A stretch of DNA of 64,000 bases from Candidatus Ribeiella danica (GCA_016717335.1 JADKFS010000001.1:1860001-1924000); one strand, 5' to 3'; positions 48,375 to 57,571 are shown, counted from the stretch's first letter. Notes: generated by a model from the letters alone, not told the origin. Made by a program: numbers and translations.

Positions 48375-50927
48375 ATGGTTGACAAAGAGCTCGCAACAGA
48401 CTCACGGCTCATCCCAGGGCTGGAAGACATTCCCGCATTCCAGCCAGACGAGCTGAACATTTTGATCCTGAACTCGCACCTGCCGATCTTTCCGGGCGGC
48501 GGCGGCGTCGAGTACCTGACGACCAGGGAGCTGGCGTCGCTGGCCGGCCATGTCGGGCTGGTGTCGATGGCGCATACGCGCGACGATCTCAACAAGGTGC
48601 AGGGCTTGGCCGATGTAGGCGCCGAGCTCTATCTCTGGCACAGCCCCGCCCTCGATGCCGCCCCCGCGCATGGGCGACATCCGCGGGCCGCGCGCGTGAT
48701 CCACGACTGGCTGAGAAGGTCCGTCGACGCGGCGAAGGCCTGGCCGCGCCGGCCGGCCGATACGATCATCCTCGATAGCTGCTACCGCAACATGGCGGCC
48801 GGCCTGATCGACGCGCTCGGCCGGCGGCCATGGCAGGCCCTCGCTGTGATTGAGAGCAGCGCGGCTACGATGGTCGACTACACGCCGCGCCAGATGGCCA
48901 GCATCCTGGTGATGCACGATATTCGCTCGGTGGTCTACGAGCGACAGGCGCAGACCAGCGCCTCGCTCTGGGAGCGGCGCCGGCTGATGCGCCAGGCGCG
49001 GCGCTACTACAGCTTCGAGCGCGACCACTGCCAGCGATACGACATGGTCGTCACTGTGTCGCGACCCGACGCCGACTGGGTACGCCGGCACTATCGCCCG
49101 AAGCGTGTGATCACGGTGCCGCTGCCGGTCGACGCCACGTACTTCGCGCCGTATCCGGCGGCGAAGGAGGTGCCGGGACGGATCGTGTTCACCGGGCTGA
49201 TGAACCACCCGCCCAACGCCGACGCCGCGATCTACTTCGCGCGCGAGGTGCTGCCGAAGGTGCGCCAGGGCACGCCGCAGGCCGAGCTCTACGTGGTCGG
49301 CCGGCACCCGACCGCCGAGGTGCAGGCGCTCGCTCGGCTGCCCGGCGTCCACGTCACCGGCGGGGTGCCGGATATCCGCCCCTTTCTGGCGGAGGCGACA
49401 GTGGTGGTGGTGCCGCTGCGCTTTGGCTCAGGCTCGCGGCAGAAGATCCTCGAGGCGTGGTGCATGGAGAAGTGCGTGATCTCGACGACGATCGGCGCCG
49501 AGGGGCTGGCCTACCAGGACGGCGCCAACCTGGCGATCGCCGACGACGCCGACAGCATGGCCACGACTGTGCAGCGCGCGCTGAATGATGCGGCGTTTCG
49601 CGATCAGCTGCGACACGCCGGGCGCGCGGTGGCGACCAGCACGCACGCGCCCCGGCGGATCGCCGCCGACTACTACCGCGAGATTCGGGCGGTGGTTACC
49701 GAAAAGGCCAGCCAAGACGTCCCGATGCGGGTCGCGCTCGACATGCGCTGGATGCTGCCGGGCATGGCCGGCGGGCTGGAAAACCTGGCGCGCTCGTTCA
49801 TGCGCCACCTGATCGGGCTGGATCGCTACAATCGGTACACGGCGATTCTACCGGCCCGCTGCCGCTACGACTTCGATCTGCGCGGGAGCGACAATATCCG
49901 GGTCGTCAGCAGGGATGCGTGGGCCGAGTACGCGCATCGCCTGCGCCGAAAAGTCTCGCGCGCGCTCCACGCTCGGCTGCGCCTCGACTACTGGGAGTCG
50001 CCGGAGGTGGCCAATCTGCGCTTCGCGCGATCGCTGGACGCCGAGATGGTCTACTCCTTTCCGGGGTATATCCATCCCGACGTCTACCCGCTGCGCCAGG
50101 TCCTGCTGGTGCCCGACATTCAGCACGAGTACTTTCCCGAGTTCTTCGACGAAGGCGCGCTGGAGGAGCGCCGCCGGCTCTACGGCGACGCGATCCGGCG
50201 GGCGGATCATATCTGCGCGATATCGGAGTTTACGCGCCAGACGTTGATCGAGCGCCTGGGCGTGTCGCCTGAGAAGATTACGGCGATCCCGCTGGCCGCC
50301 GACCCGATCTTTACCCCGGCGGCTGAGCCGGCCGCGGACGCGCTGACGCTGCGCAAGTACCGCCTGCAGCCAGGGACGTATCTGTACTTCCCGGCGCACA
50401 CGTGGCACCACAAGAATCACCGCACGGCGATCGAAGCGCTGCGCATCCTGCGCGACAGGCATGGCCTCCGCCCCACGCTGGTCTGCAGCGGCGGGGCGCG
50501 CGAGGCCCAGCCGGCGATCGAGCAGCAGATCGGCGCGGCGAGCCTACAGGGCCAGGTGCGCTTCCTGGGGTACTGCCCGCGCGACGACATCCCCGCGCTC
50601 TACCGCGGCGCCGCGGCGCTGGTCTTTCCATCGCTGTTCGAGGGCTTCGGCATGCCGGTCCTAGAGGCGATGGCGAGCGGATGTCCGGTCGTATGCGGCG
50701 ATACCACCAGCCTGCCCGAGATCGCCGGCGACGCCGCGCTGCTGACTGACCCGGCCGACGCCGAGGCGCTCGCCGAGGCGATCAGGCGCGTGCTGGGCGA
50801 CGGCGAGCTGCGCGGCGAGCTGCGCGAGCGCGGGCTTCGGCAGGCCGCGCAGTTCTCGTGGCACCGCCACACGCTGGAAACCATCGGCGTGTTCTATCGC
50901 GTGCACCGCCAGCTACGAGCGATGTGA
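48375..50927 (+). CDS. Fusion of two GT4-type glycosyltransferases
   Basis: 850 residues with two GT-B glycosyltransferases in tandem. The first (about 28-435) has FPGGGGVEYLTTRELASLA, VTVSRPDADWVRRHY, FTGLMNHPPNADAA and the donor region VVVPLRFGSGSRQKILEAW. The second (about 455-850) starts VALDMRWMLPGMAGGLENLA and has CAISEFTRQTLIERLGVSPE, FPAHTWHHKNH, LVFPSLFEGFGMPVLEAMA. Both keep the E-x7-E-like donor motif. Each could add one sugar in sequence. No good ribosome site precedes the ATG at 48375, so the start is uncertain. The gap 48225-48374 shows no gene. Confidence 0.85.
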   Translation: MVDKELATDSRLIPGLEDIPAFQPDELNILILNSHLPIFPGGGGVEYLTTRELASLAGHVGLVSMAHTRDDLNKVQGLADVGAELYLWHSPALDAAPAHGRHPRAARVIHDWLRRSVDAAKAWPRRPADTIILDSCYRNMAAGLIDALGRRPWQALAVIESSAATMVDYTPRQMASILVMHDIRSVVYERQAQTSASLWERRRLMRQARRYYSFERDHCQRYDMVVTVSRPDADWVRRHYRPKRVITVPLPVDATYFAPYPAAKEVPGRIVFTGLMNHPPNADAAIYFAREVLPKVRQGTPQAELYVVGRHPTAEVQALARLPGVHVTGGVPDIRPFLAEATVVVVPLRFGSGSRQKILEAWCMEKCVISTTIGAEGLAYQDGANLAIADDADSMATTVQRALNDAAFRDQLRHAGRAVATSTHAPRRIAADYYREIRAVVTEKASQDVPMRVALDMRWMLPGMAGGLENLARSFMRHLIGLDRYNRYTAILPARCRYDFDLRGSDNIRVVSRDAWAEYAHRLRRKVSRALHARLRLDYWESPEVANLRFARSLDAEMVYSFPGYIHPDVYPLRQVLLVPDIQHEYFPEFFDEGALEERRRLYGDAIRRADHICAISEFTRQTLIERLGVSPEKITAIPLAADPIFTPAAEPAADALTLRKYRLQPGTYLYFPAHTWHHKNHRTAIEALRILRDRHGLRPTLVCSGGAREAQPAIEQQIGAASLQGQVRFLGYCPRDDIPALYRGAAALVFPSLFEGFGMPVLEAMASGCPVVCGDTTSLPEIAGDAALLTDPADAEALAEAIRRVLGDGELRGELRERGLRQAAQFSWHRHTLETIGVFYRVHRQLRAM

Positions 50928-50937
50928 GATACTGACT

Positions 50938-52266
50938 ATGCAGAGATTTCCGCGAATATCGGTCGTGACCAGCTCCTATAACCAGGGCGCGTATATCGGC
51001 CGCACGATCGAGAGCGTGCTGGCGCAGAACTACCCGAACCTGGAGCATATCGTCGTCGACGGTATGTCCAGCGATGAGACAGCCGAGATCCTGGCGCGCT
51101 ACGGCCACCTGCGCGTGATCCGCGAGCCGGACGAGGGCCAGGCCGACGCGATCAACAAGGGCTTCCGTATCGCGACCGGCGATATCCTATGCTTCCTCAA
51201 CTCCGACGACACGCTGCTGCCGGGCGCGCTCCACCGCGTGGCGCAGGAGATCGACCCGGCGCGCGGGCGCCACGTCGTGCTCGGGCGCTGCCGCTTCGTC
51301 GACGAGCACGACAGCTTCATCGGGGTCGAGCACCCCAGCTCGTTCGAGAGCCACCGGCGCGTGCTGGAGATCTGGAAAGGCTACTGCATCCCGCAGCCGG
51401 CGGTCTTCTGGACGCCCGAGGTCTGGCAGCGCTGCGGGCCGCTGAACGAGCACGAGCGACTGATGCTGGACTACGACCTGTTCTGCCGGTTCAGCAAGGA
51501 GTACACGTTCCACTTCGTGGACCAGGTGCTCGCGACCTACCGGATGCACTCGCAGTCGAAGACCAGCTCCGTCACGGATGAGCAGCGGCTCGAGCAGGCC
51601 ATCCAGGTGAGCCGGCGCTACTGGGGCGCGCCCGGCAGCGCGCAGTTCTGGCAGATTCTGCTGTCCTACGGCGCATTCCGCCTCGATCGGCGCCGCCGTG
51701 CGGTCGCGCTGCTGCGGCAAGGCCGCGAGTCGTGGCGACGCTCGCAGCGATTGCGGACGCTGCCGTACCTGGCCGGCGGCGCGCTGCTCGCCCCCGACGT
51801 GGTGGGCGACGTCCTGCTGCTGCCGCTGCTGAAGCCGCGCCTGCAGAGCCTGCTGCAGAAGCGCATGCGCCTGAAGCGGTGGGTCAAGCCGTCCAAGCTC
51901 GCGCCGCAGACGCTCGCCTGGCGCGACTTCGTGTCGCTGCACGCCGATAGCTGGGCCGGCCCGACCTTCATCACCGAGGTTGATACCTCGCCCGATCATA
52001 CCCTGATCGAGCTGGCGGGCAGCACCGGCGGCTTCCGCATGCCAAGCCCGCTCGAAGTGAACCTGTATCTCGACGACCGGCACGTGCACTGCGAGCAGGT
52101 CGGCCGCGGCCAGACATTTGCGCTGAGCGTGCCGCTGGGCGATGTCGCGCCAGGGCGCCACGAGCTGAAAGTGGTGTCGAGCACCTTTGTGGTGCCGCAC
52201 GACTACATGGGCATTGGTGACTATCGCCCGCTGTCGTTCAAGCTGACGAAGCTGAAACTAACCTAA
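50938..52266 (+). CDS. GT2 family glycosyltransferase with C-terminal beta domain
   Basis: Inverting glycosyltransferase (GT-A). Residues 1-220 have ISVVTSSYNQGAYIGRTIES, HIVVDGMSSDETAEIL, GQADAINKGFRIATGDILCF and the metal-binding DxD region LNSDDTLLPGAL, plus MLDYDLFCRF. A hydrophobic segment near 280-300 and a C-terminal domain of about 120 residues (LIELAGSTGGFRMPSPLEVNLYLDDRHVH) resemble carbohydrate-binding or structural additions. It starts 10 bases after the double GT4 gene. Three more genes of the same GT2 subgroup appear downstream, likely by duplication. The donor sugar is not predictable. Confidence 0.9.
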   Translation: MQRFPRISVVTSSYNQGAYIGRTIESVLAQNYPNLEHIVVDGMSSDETAEILARYGHLRVIREPDEGQADAINKGFRIATGDILCFLNSDDTLLPGALHRVAQEIDPARGRHVVLGRCRFVDEHDSFIGVEHPSSFESHRRVLEIWKGYCIPQPAVFWTPEVWQRCGPLNEHERLMLDYDLFCRFSKEYTFHFVDQVLATYRMHSQSKTSSVTDEQRLEQAIQVSRRYWGAPGSAQFWQILLSYGAFRLDRRRRAVALLRQGRESWRRSQRLRTLPYLAGGALLAPDVVGDVLLLPLLKPRLQSLLQKRMRLKRWVKPSKLAPQTLAWRDFVSLHADSWAGPTFITEVDTSPDHTLIELAGSTGGFRMPSPLEVNLYLDDRHVHCEQVGRGQTFALSVPLGDVAPGRHELKVVSSTFVVPHDYMGIGDYRPLSFKLTKLKLT

Positions 52267-52287
52267 ACGAAAGCAGAGGTGAGGACG

Positions 52288-53262
52288 ATGAGCGATGTTT
52301 TTTGGCAAGACAAGCGTATTCTTGTGACCGGCGGATCGGGCTTTCTCGGCTCGTACGTTGTCGATATGCTCAAGCAGCGCGGGGCGCGGCCCGAGGCGAT
52401 CACGATCCCGCGCCGCGCGACCGACGACCTGCGCCAGATCGATGTCTGCCGGCGCGTCGTCGCGGGCCAGGATGTGATCATCCACATGGCGGCCACGGTC
52501 GGCGGCATCGGGATCAACCGCGAGAAGCCGGGCGAGTTCTTCTACGATAACCTGATGATGGGCGTGCAGCTCATGGAGGCCGCGCGGCAGGCCGGCGTCG
52601 GCAAATTTGTCTCGATCGGCACGATCTGCGCCTACCCCAAATTCACGCCGATCCCGTTCCACGAAGAGAACCTGTGGGACGGCTACCCCGAGGAGACCAA
52701 CGCGCCCTACGGCCTGGCGAAGAAGATGCTGCTGGTGCAAGGCCAGGCCTACCGCCAGCAGTATGGCTTTCGGTCGATCTACCTGCTGCCGGTGAACCTG
52801 TACGGCCCGCGCGACAACTTCGACCCGCGCTCGTCGCACGTGATCCCGGCGCTGATCAAGAAGTGCGTCGAGGCGATCGACAGCAGCGCGCCGGCGATCG
52901 AGGTCTGGGGCGATGGCTCGCCGACGCGCGAGTTCTTGTATGTCGAGGACGCGGCAGCGGGGATCGTGCTGGCGGCCGAGCGCTACGACGGCGACGACCC
53001 GGTGAACCTGGGCAGCGGCACGGAGATCTCGATCCGCGACCTGGTCGAGACGATCGCCCGGCTGACCGGCTATCACGGCGGGATCGTCTGGGACGCCAGC
53101 AAGCCGAACGGCCAGCCGCGCCGCCAGCTCGACGTCGGCCGGGCCGAGCGAGCCTTCGGCTTCCGCGCGCGCACCTCGTTCGAGGAGGGCCTGCGCCGCA
53201 CGATCGAGTGGTATCGCGAGCGCCGCTCAGAGCTCGGCGATAGCCGTGAGCAAAACCGTTGA
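52288..53262 (+). CDS. fcl: GDP-L-fucose synthase-like NAD(P) epimerase/reductase
   Basis: Makes GDP-L-fucose (or a related GDP-deoxyhexose) from GDP-4-keto-6-deoxymannose. Residues 12-21 GGSGFLGSYV bind NADP; the catalytic triad is in SIGTICAYPKFTPIPF (Ser), ETNAPYGLAKKMLL (Tyr and Lys); the family-specific IHMAATVGGIGINREKPGEFF and LPVNLYGPRDNFDPRSSHVIPALIKK are clear. Length, 324 residues, is normal. GTGAGG is adjacent to the ATG at 52288. No GDP-mannose dehydratase is in the window, so the substrate must come from elsewhere. Fucose is a common component of sulfated surface polysaccharides. Confidence 0.9.
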   Translation: MSDVFWQDKRILVTGGSGFLGSYVVDMLKQRGARPEAITIPRRATDDLRQIDVCRRVVAGQDVIIHMAATVGGIGINREKPGEFFYDNLMMGVQLMEAARQAGVGKFVSIGTICAYPKFTPIPFHEENLWDGYPEETNAPYGLAKKMLLVQGQAYRQQYGFRSIYLLPVNLYGPRDNFDPRSSHVIPALIKKCVEAIDSSAPAIEVWGDGSPTREFLYVEDAAAGIVLAAERYDGDDPVNLGSGTEISIRDLVETIARLTGYHGGIVWDASKPNGQPRRQLDVGRAERAFGFRARTSFEEGLRRTIEWYRERRSELGDSREQNR

Positions 53263-53296
53263 GCCAATACGCAATGAATCTGGCGTGGTGGTAGCG

Positions 53297-53324
53297 TGGA
53301 CATTTCGCCAGGATCGACTATACT
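53297..53324 (+). promoter_or_regulatory. Internal promoter before the second epimerase gene
   Basis: TGGACA at 53297-53302, 16-base spacer, TATACT at 53319-53324. The start near 53331 would exclude the ATG at 53246 and supports the GTG start at 53381. Confidence 0.5.
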
Positions 53325-53380
53325 TGCCGAGGCGTCGCCGCGCTCCACAGACGCTCTTCAAGAAATCGAGGAATGCTAGG

Positions 53381-54322
53381 GTGCACATCCTGATCACCGG
53401 CTCAAGCGGCCAGATCGGCACCAACCTCGCGCTGCGGCTGCTCGACATGGGGCACCGGGTCTTCGGCATCGACAAGCGCGTCAACACCTGGACCGACCGG
53501 GTGACCACGCTGCTGCAAGACCTGGCGGCGCCCTACCGCGACTTCGCCGGCGGGATCGGCAGCGTGCCGTACCCGCGCTGCGATATCGTCGTGCACCTGG
53601 CCGCGAACGCCAAGGTGCACGAGCTGGTGCAGCACCCGCACCGCGCGATGGAGAACATCGCGCTGACCTTCAACGTGCTGGAGTACTGCCGCCACAACCG
53701 GCTGCCGATCATCTTTTCGTCGTCGCGCGAGGTCTACGGCGACATCCACCGCTACATCACCGAGGAGCAGCACGCCGACTTCTCGTTCACCGAGAGCCCC
53801 TACTCGGCCAGCAAGGTCGCCGGCGAGGCGCTGGTCTACTCGTACGCGCGCTGCTACGGCCTGCCCTACCTGGTGTTCCGCTTCTCGAACGTCTACGGCC
53901 GCTACGACAACGACATCGAGCGGATGGAGCGCGTGATCCCGCTGTTCATCCGCAAGATGCGCCACGGCGAGCCGGTCACGGTGTACGGCCAGGAGAAGAC
54001 GCTCGACTTCACCTACGTCGACGACTGCGTCGACGGGATCGTGGCCGGGATCGAGCGGCTGAGCAGCGGCCGGGTCGCCAACCAGACGATCAACCTGGCC
54101 TACGGCCACGGCAACACGCTGGTGCGCATGGCCGAGCTGATCGCCGAGGCGCTGCGCGTCCCGCCGCAGATCGAGATCGAGCCGGCCAAGCGCGTGGGCG
54201 AGGTCACGCGCTACATCGCCGATATCAGCAAGGCGGTCGAGCTGCTCGACTACCAGCCGAAGGTCCCGCTCGACGAGGGCATCCGCCGGGCGGTCGCCTG
54301 GTCACAAACGTTCAAACGTTAG
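53381..54322 (+). CDS. NAD-dependent epimerase/dehydratase
   Basis: Extended SDR of 313 residues acting on a nucleotide sugar. VHILITGSSGQIGTNLALRL binds NAD; the catalytic Ser-Tyr-Lys set is in FSSSREVYGD and SPYSASKVAGE; FRFSNVYGRYDN and TYVDDCVDGIVAGIE follow. Nearest to UDP-glucose 4-epimerase or dTDP-glucose dehydratase groups; the exact reaction is uncertain. GTG at 53381 has GAGG 9 bases upstream. The last residues (SQTFKR) and the stop come from an octamer repeat, so the original C-terminus was probably slightly different. Confidence 0.88.
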   Translation: MHILITGSSGQIGTNLALRLLDMGHRVFGIDKRVNTWTDRVTTLLQDLAAPYRDFAGGIGSVPYPRCDIVVHLAANAKVHELVQHPHRAMENIALTFNVLEYCRHNRLPIIFSSSREVYGDIHRYITEEQHADFSFTESPYSASKVAGEALVYSYARCYGLPYLVFRFSNVYGRYDNDIERMERVIPLFIRKMRHGEPVTVYGQEKTLDFTYVDDCVDGIVAGIERLSSGRVANQTINLAYGHGNTLVRMAELIAEALRVPPQIEIEPAKRVGEVTRYIADISKAVELLDYQPKVPLDEGIRRAVAWSQTFKR

Positions 54323-54346
54323 AACATTCAAACGTTCGAACGTGCA
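54305..54346 (+). repeat. Octamer repeat at the end of the epimerase gene
   Basis: AAACGTTC units (8 bases) with variants run from 54305 to 54346, forming the epimerase C-terminus and stop and reaching the start of the next GT2 gene. The same unit is in topA at 14.0 kb. Confidence 0.8.
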
Positions 54347-55220
54347 ACACCAAGCAGACAACGTGAAACTTCCGAACACTCAGCCGCTCGTATCAATCGT
54401 GACGCCGTCCTTGAACCAGGGCGCCTTCATCGCCGACGCGATCGAGTCGGTGCTGGCGCAGGACTACCCGAACGTCGAGTACCTGGTCGTCGACGGCGGC
54501 TCGCGCGACGAGACGCTGGACGTGCTGCGGCGCTACGCGGGCCGGGTGCGCTGGCGCTCCGAGCCCGACGGCGGCCAGGCCGACGCGATCAACAAAGGGG
54601 TCGCGCTGACGCGCGGCGAGATCGTCGGCTGGCTCAACGCCGACGACGTCTACGCGCCGGGCGCGATCGCGCGCGCAGTCGGCGAGCTGCAAGCGCACCC
54701 CGCGGCGGCGCTGGTCTACGGCCAGGCCGAGTTCATCGACCGCTCCGGCACGCCGCTCGGCCCGTGCGCCCAGGTCGAGCCGTTCGACCTGCACCGCCTG
54801 ATCCACCACCTCGACTTCATCGTCCAGCCGGCGACCTTCTTCCGGCGCGCGGCCTTCGCCGCGGTCGGCGGCCTGGATGCCGGCCTGCGCTACTGCCTGG
54901 ACTACGATCTGTGGATCAGGCTGGCGCTGCGCTACCCGGTGCGCTACCTCCCCGCGCCGCTGGCGCGCGCGCGCGTCTACCCGGAGACGAAGACCGCCAG
55001 CGGCGGGCTGGAGCGGCTCGACGAGATCGAGCGCATGGTCCGCCGGTACGGCCGGCGCAGGCTGCCGTCGCTGTTCTACGGCGAGATGGTCCGGGCCTGC
55101 TGGCATGCCGGAGTGCGCGCGCTGGCCGGGCGCGAGTGGCAGCGCTGGCGGTCGGCATGGGGGCGCGGCGGGTTCTACTTCGGCGCCTACCTGGCCCGCA
55201 AGGTGCGCTATGGGCGCTGA
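54342..55220 (+). CDS. GT2 family glycosyltransferase
   Basis: GT-A glycosyltransferase, 292 residues. VSIVTPSLNQGAFIADAIESVLA, YLVVDGGSRDETLDVLRRY, GQADAINKGVALTRGEIVGW, LNADDVYAPGAI (DxD) and LRYCLDYDLWIRLALRYPV mark the same subgroup as the neighbours at 50938 and 55210. The start is uncertain: GTG at 54342 lies within the repeat, while a GTG at 54363 leads straight into KLPNTQPLVSIV; neither has a good ribosome site. It overlaps the next GT2 gene by 11 bases, indicating co-translation. Confidence 0.87.
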   Translation: MQHQADNVKLPNTQPLVSIVTPSLNQGAFIADAIESVLAQDYPNVEYLVVDGGSRDETLDVLRRYAGRVRWRSEPDGGQADAINKGVALTRGEIVGWLNADDVYAPGAIARAVGELQAHPAAALVYGQAEFIDRSGTPLGPCAQVEPFDLHRLIHHLDFIVQPATFFRRAAFAAVGGLDAGLRYCLDYDLWIRLALRYPVRYLPAPLARARVYPETKTASGGLERLDEIERMVRRYGRRRLPSLFYGEMVRACWHAGVRALAGREWQRWRSAWGRGGFYFGAYLARKVRYGR

Positions 55221-56226
55221 TGGTGGGCAGCCGGCCTGGGCGGCGCTCGCGCCCCAGCCGCTGGTAACGATCGTCACGCCCTCGCTCAACCAGCGGCAGT
55301 TCATCGACGCGACTATTCGCTCGGTGCTGGCGCAGGACTACCCGGCGATCGAGTATATCGTCATGGACGGCGGGTCGAGCGACGGGACGCTGGACATCCT
55401 GCGGCGCTACGACGGCCGGCTGACCTGGGTGTCGGCGCCCGATCGCGGGCAGGCCGATGCGATCAACCGCGGCTGGCGGCGCGGCGGCGGCGAGATCCTG
55501 GCCTGGCTCAACTCGGACGACGTCTACCTGCCGGGCGCGGTCAGCGCCGCGGTCGCCGGCCTGCGCGCGCACCCAGCCGCCGTGGGTGTCTATGGCGATT
55601 GCGATTACATCGACGAGCAGGGGCGCCTGATCGACATGCACCCGGCCGCCTCGTTCGACTACGCGGAGCTGGTGCGCACCGTGCTGACGCCGATACCGCA
55701 GCCGACGGCATTTCTGCGCCGGGCGGCCGTGGAGGCGATCGACTACCTGGACGACAGCCTGAGCATGGTGCTCGACCTCGACCTGTGGCTGCGCGTTGGC
55801 CTGCTCGGGCCGCTCGCGTACCTGCCGCGCCGGCTCGCGCGCTTTCGCGAGCACGGCTCCAGCAAGACGGTCGCGCGCCAGGCCCAGGCGGCGCCTGAGA
55901 TCCTGGCGGTCTACCGGCGGCTGTTCGCCCGCACGGATCTGCCGCCGGACGTGCGGGCGCTCGAGACCGAGGCGATCAGCGGCGCCCTGATTCTGGCCGG
56001 CAACTCGCTGCTCATGGCCGGCCAGCTGAGCGAGGCGCGCCGCTATGCGCTGGCCGGGCTGCGCCGCGCGTCGCGGCGCAGCCGGCTGACGGCGCTGAAG
56101 ATCGTGCTCATCTCGGCGCTCGGCCAGTCCGGCCTGACGACGTACCTCGCGGGCCGCCACCGGCTCAAGCTGGCGCTGCGCGGGCTGGCACTTCGCCGCC
56201 GGCAGGCGGGGCCACCCGCATCGTGA
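55210..56226 (+). CDS. GT2 family glycosyltransferase
   Basis: GT-A glycosyltransferase of 338 residues. Motifs: VTIVTPSLNQRQFIDATIRS, YIVMDGGSSDGTLDILRRY, RGQADAINRGWRRGGGEILA, LNSDDVYLPGAVS and MVLDLDLWLRVGLLG. The C-terminal 80 residues are helical and basic and may contact the membrane. The ATG at 55210 has AGG 6 bases upstream. It overlaps both neighbours (11 bases before; GTGA after). Its similarity to the two preceding GT2 proteins suggests local duplication with divergence in acceptor or donor use. Confidence 0.9.
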   Translation: MGADGGQPAWAALAPQPLVTIVTPSLNQRQFIDATIRSVLAQDYPAIEYIVMDGGSSDGTLDILRRYDGRLTWVSAPDRGQADAINRGWRRGGGEILAWLNSDDVYLPGAVSAAVAGLRAHPAAVGVYGDCDYIDEQGRLIDMHPAASFDYAELVRTVLTPIPQPTAFLRRAAVEAIDYLDDSLSMVLDLDLWLRVGLLGPLAYLPRRLARFREHGSSKTVARQAQAAPEILAVYRRLFARTDLPPDVRALETEAISGALILAGNSLLMAGQLSEARRYALAGLRRASRRSRLTALKIVLISALGQSGLTTYLAGRHRLKLALRGLALRRRQAGPPAS

Positions 56227-57482
56227 GCGCGCCGCGCCGCATCCTGTACGTCCAGCACACCGCCGACCTGTACGGCGCGAGCCGCGCGCTGCTGCACCTG
56301 GTCGAGGCGCTCGACCGCGAGCGCTACGCGCCGCTGGTGGCGCTGCCGGCCGACGGGCCGCTGGTCGGCGAGCTGCGCGCGCTCGGCGTCGAGCCGCTGA
56401 TCGCGCCCTACCTCCAGACGCTCTGGGGCCAGGTGGTGCGCTCCTGGCGCGTCGTTCCGTTCGGCCTGGGCCTGCTGCCCTCGGCGCTCGCAACCCGCCG
56501 GCTCATCCGGCGGCAGCAGGCCGACCTGGTCCACAGCAATGTCTGGACGATCCTCTCCGGCGCGCTGGGGGCGCGGCTGGCCGGCGCGCCGCACGTCTGG
56601 CACGTGCGCGAGATCCTGCCGCACAGCGGCGGGCTGAAGCCGGCGCTGGTCGCGCTCAGCCTGCGGACCGCCGACCGGCTGATCTGCGTCTCCGAGTCGG
56701 TGGCGGCCCAGTTCGCCGGGCGGCGCGGCGCCGAGCGGGTGCGGGTCGTGTACGACGGTCTGCCGCTGGAGGTGGGGCGCGGGATGAGGGGCTTGGGATC
56801 AGGGGCTAGAGGTTTAGGGCTAGTCTCTGGAGACGAGGCGGGCCAGCAAGCCCCAAGCCCCAAGCCCCAAGCCACAGGGGTCTGGCAAGCCCCAAGCCCC
56901 GAGCCCCAGGTCCCAGGCGACAACGAGCTGCGGATCGGGGTGGTCGGCCGGCTGCACCCTCAGAAGGGCCAGGCCGACCTGCTGCGGGCCTTCGCGCTGC
57001 TCGATCCAGGGCTGCGCTCCGCCAGCCGGGTGCTACTGGCCGGCGGCGCGTCGCCGGGGCACGAGCGCCAGGCGGAGGAGCTGGCGGCGCTGGCGCGCGA
57101 TCTGGGGATCGCCGAGCGTGTCAGCCTGCTCGGCTTCGTGGCCGACACGCGCGACCTGATCGCCTCGCTCGACCTGCTGGTGCTCCCCGCAACGCGCGCG
57201 GAGGGGCTGGGCGGCGTCCTGCTCGAGGCGATGGCCGCGCGCGTGCCGGTGCTGAGCACCCGCGCCGGCGGCACGGCCGAGGTCGTCGACGACGAGGAGA
57301 CCGGGCTGCTGGTGCCGCCGCAGCAGCCCGCCGCGCTGGCGCGGGCGCTGGCGCGGCTGCTGGGCGACCCGCAGCTGCGGCGCAGACTGGGCGCCGCGGG
57401 CCGCCGCGCGGTCGAGCAGCGCTTCGGCGCAGATAGCATGGCCAGGCAGGTCGAGCGCATCTACGCAGAGCTGCTTGGGTAG
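56223..57482 (+). CDS. GT4 family glycosyltransferase with repeat-derived insertion
   Basis: GT-B glycosyltransferase, 419 residues, GTG start overlapping the previous stop. N-domain: ILYVQHTADLYGASRALLHL and WHVREILPHSGG; C-domain: IGVVGRLHPQKGQADLLRAF, VSLLGFVADTRDLIASLD and the donor site VLPATRAEGLGGVLLEAMA (E-x7-E). Between them, residues about 187-232 are translated from a 7-base repeat element (rich in P, S, K, Q, G) inserted in frame at the domain linker, with the flanking VRVVYDGLP and LRIGVVGRL normally a few residues apart. The active site is intact, so the enzyme may still work. Confidence 0.9.
   Translation: MSAPRRILYVQHTADLYGASRALLHLVEALDRERYAPLVALPADGPLVGELRALGVEPLIAPYLQTLWGQVVRSWRVVPFGLGLLPSALATRRLIRRQQADLVHSNVWTILSGALGARLAGAPHVWHVREILPHSGGLKPALVALSLRTADRLICVSESVAAQFAGRRGAERVRVVYDGLPLEVGRGMRGLGSGARGLGLVSGDEAGQQAPSPKPQATGVWQAPSPEPQVPGDNELRIGVVGRLHPQKGQADLLRAFALLDPGLRSASRVLLAGGASPGHERQAEELAALARDLGIAERVSLLGFVADTRDLIASLDLLVLPATRAEGLGGVLLEAMAARVPVLSTRAGGTAEVVDDEETGLLVPPQQPAALARALARLLGDPQLRRRLGAAGRRAVEQRFGADSMARQVERIYAELLG
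56781..56918 (+). repeat. Heptamer element with complementary arms inside a GT4 gene
   Basis: Left arm of degenerate GGGGCTT/GGGGCTA/TTAGGGC units (56781-56822); right arms of AGCCCCA units (56848-56873 and 56887-56910), the reverse complement. About 138 bases, a multiple of three, with no stop in the glycosyltransferase frame. Confidence 0.8.
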
Positions 57483-57562
57483 ACCTTGCTGTTGGCCATC
57501 CCCTGAAAGGAGGCAAAGAAGTGAGCCCAATCAGGCCGGAGGCCGGTACGTGGAACGAGATA

Positions 57563-57571
57563 TGCTATAAT
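57563..57571 (+). promoter_or_regulatory. Extended -10 promoter of the GT4 gene at 57647
   Basis: TGCTATAAT at 57563-57571, about 76 bases before the ATG, the same nine bases as at 25097 and 33393. The region 57483-57646 otherwise shows no gene. Confidence 0.55.
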
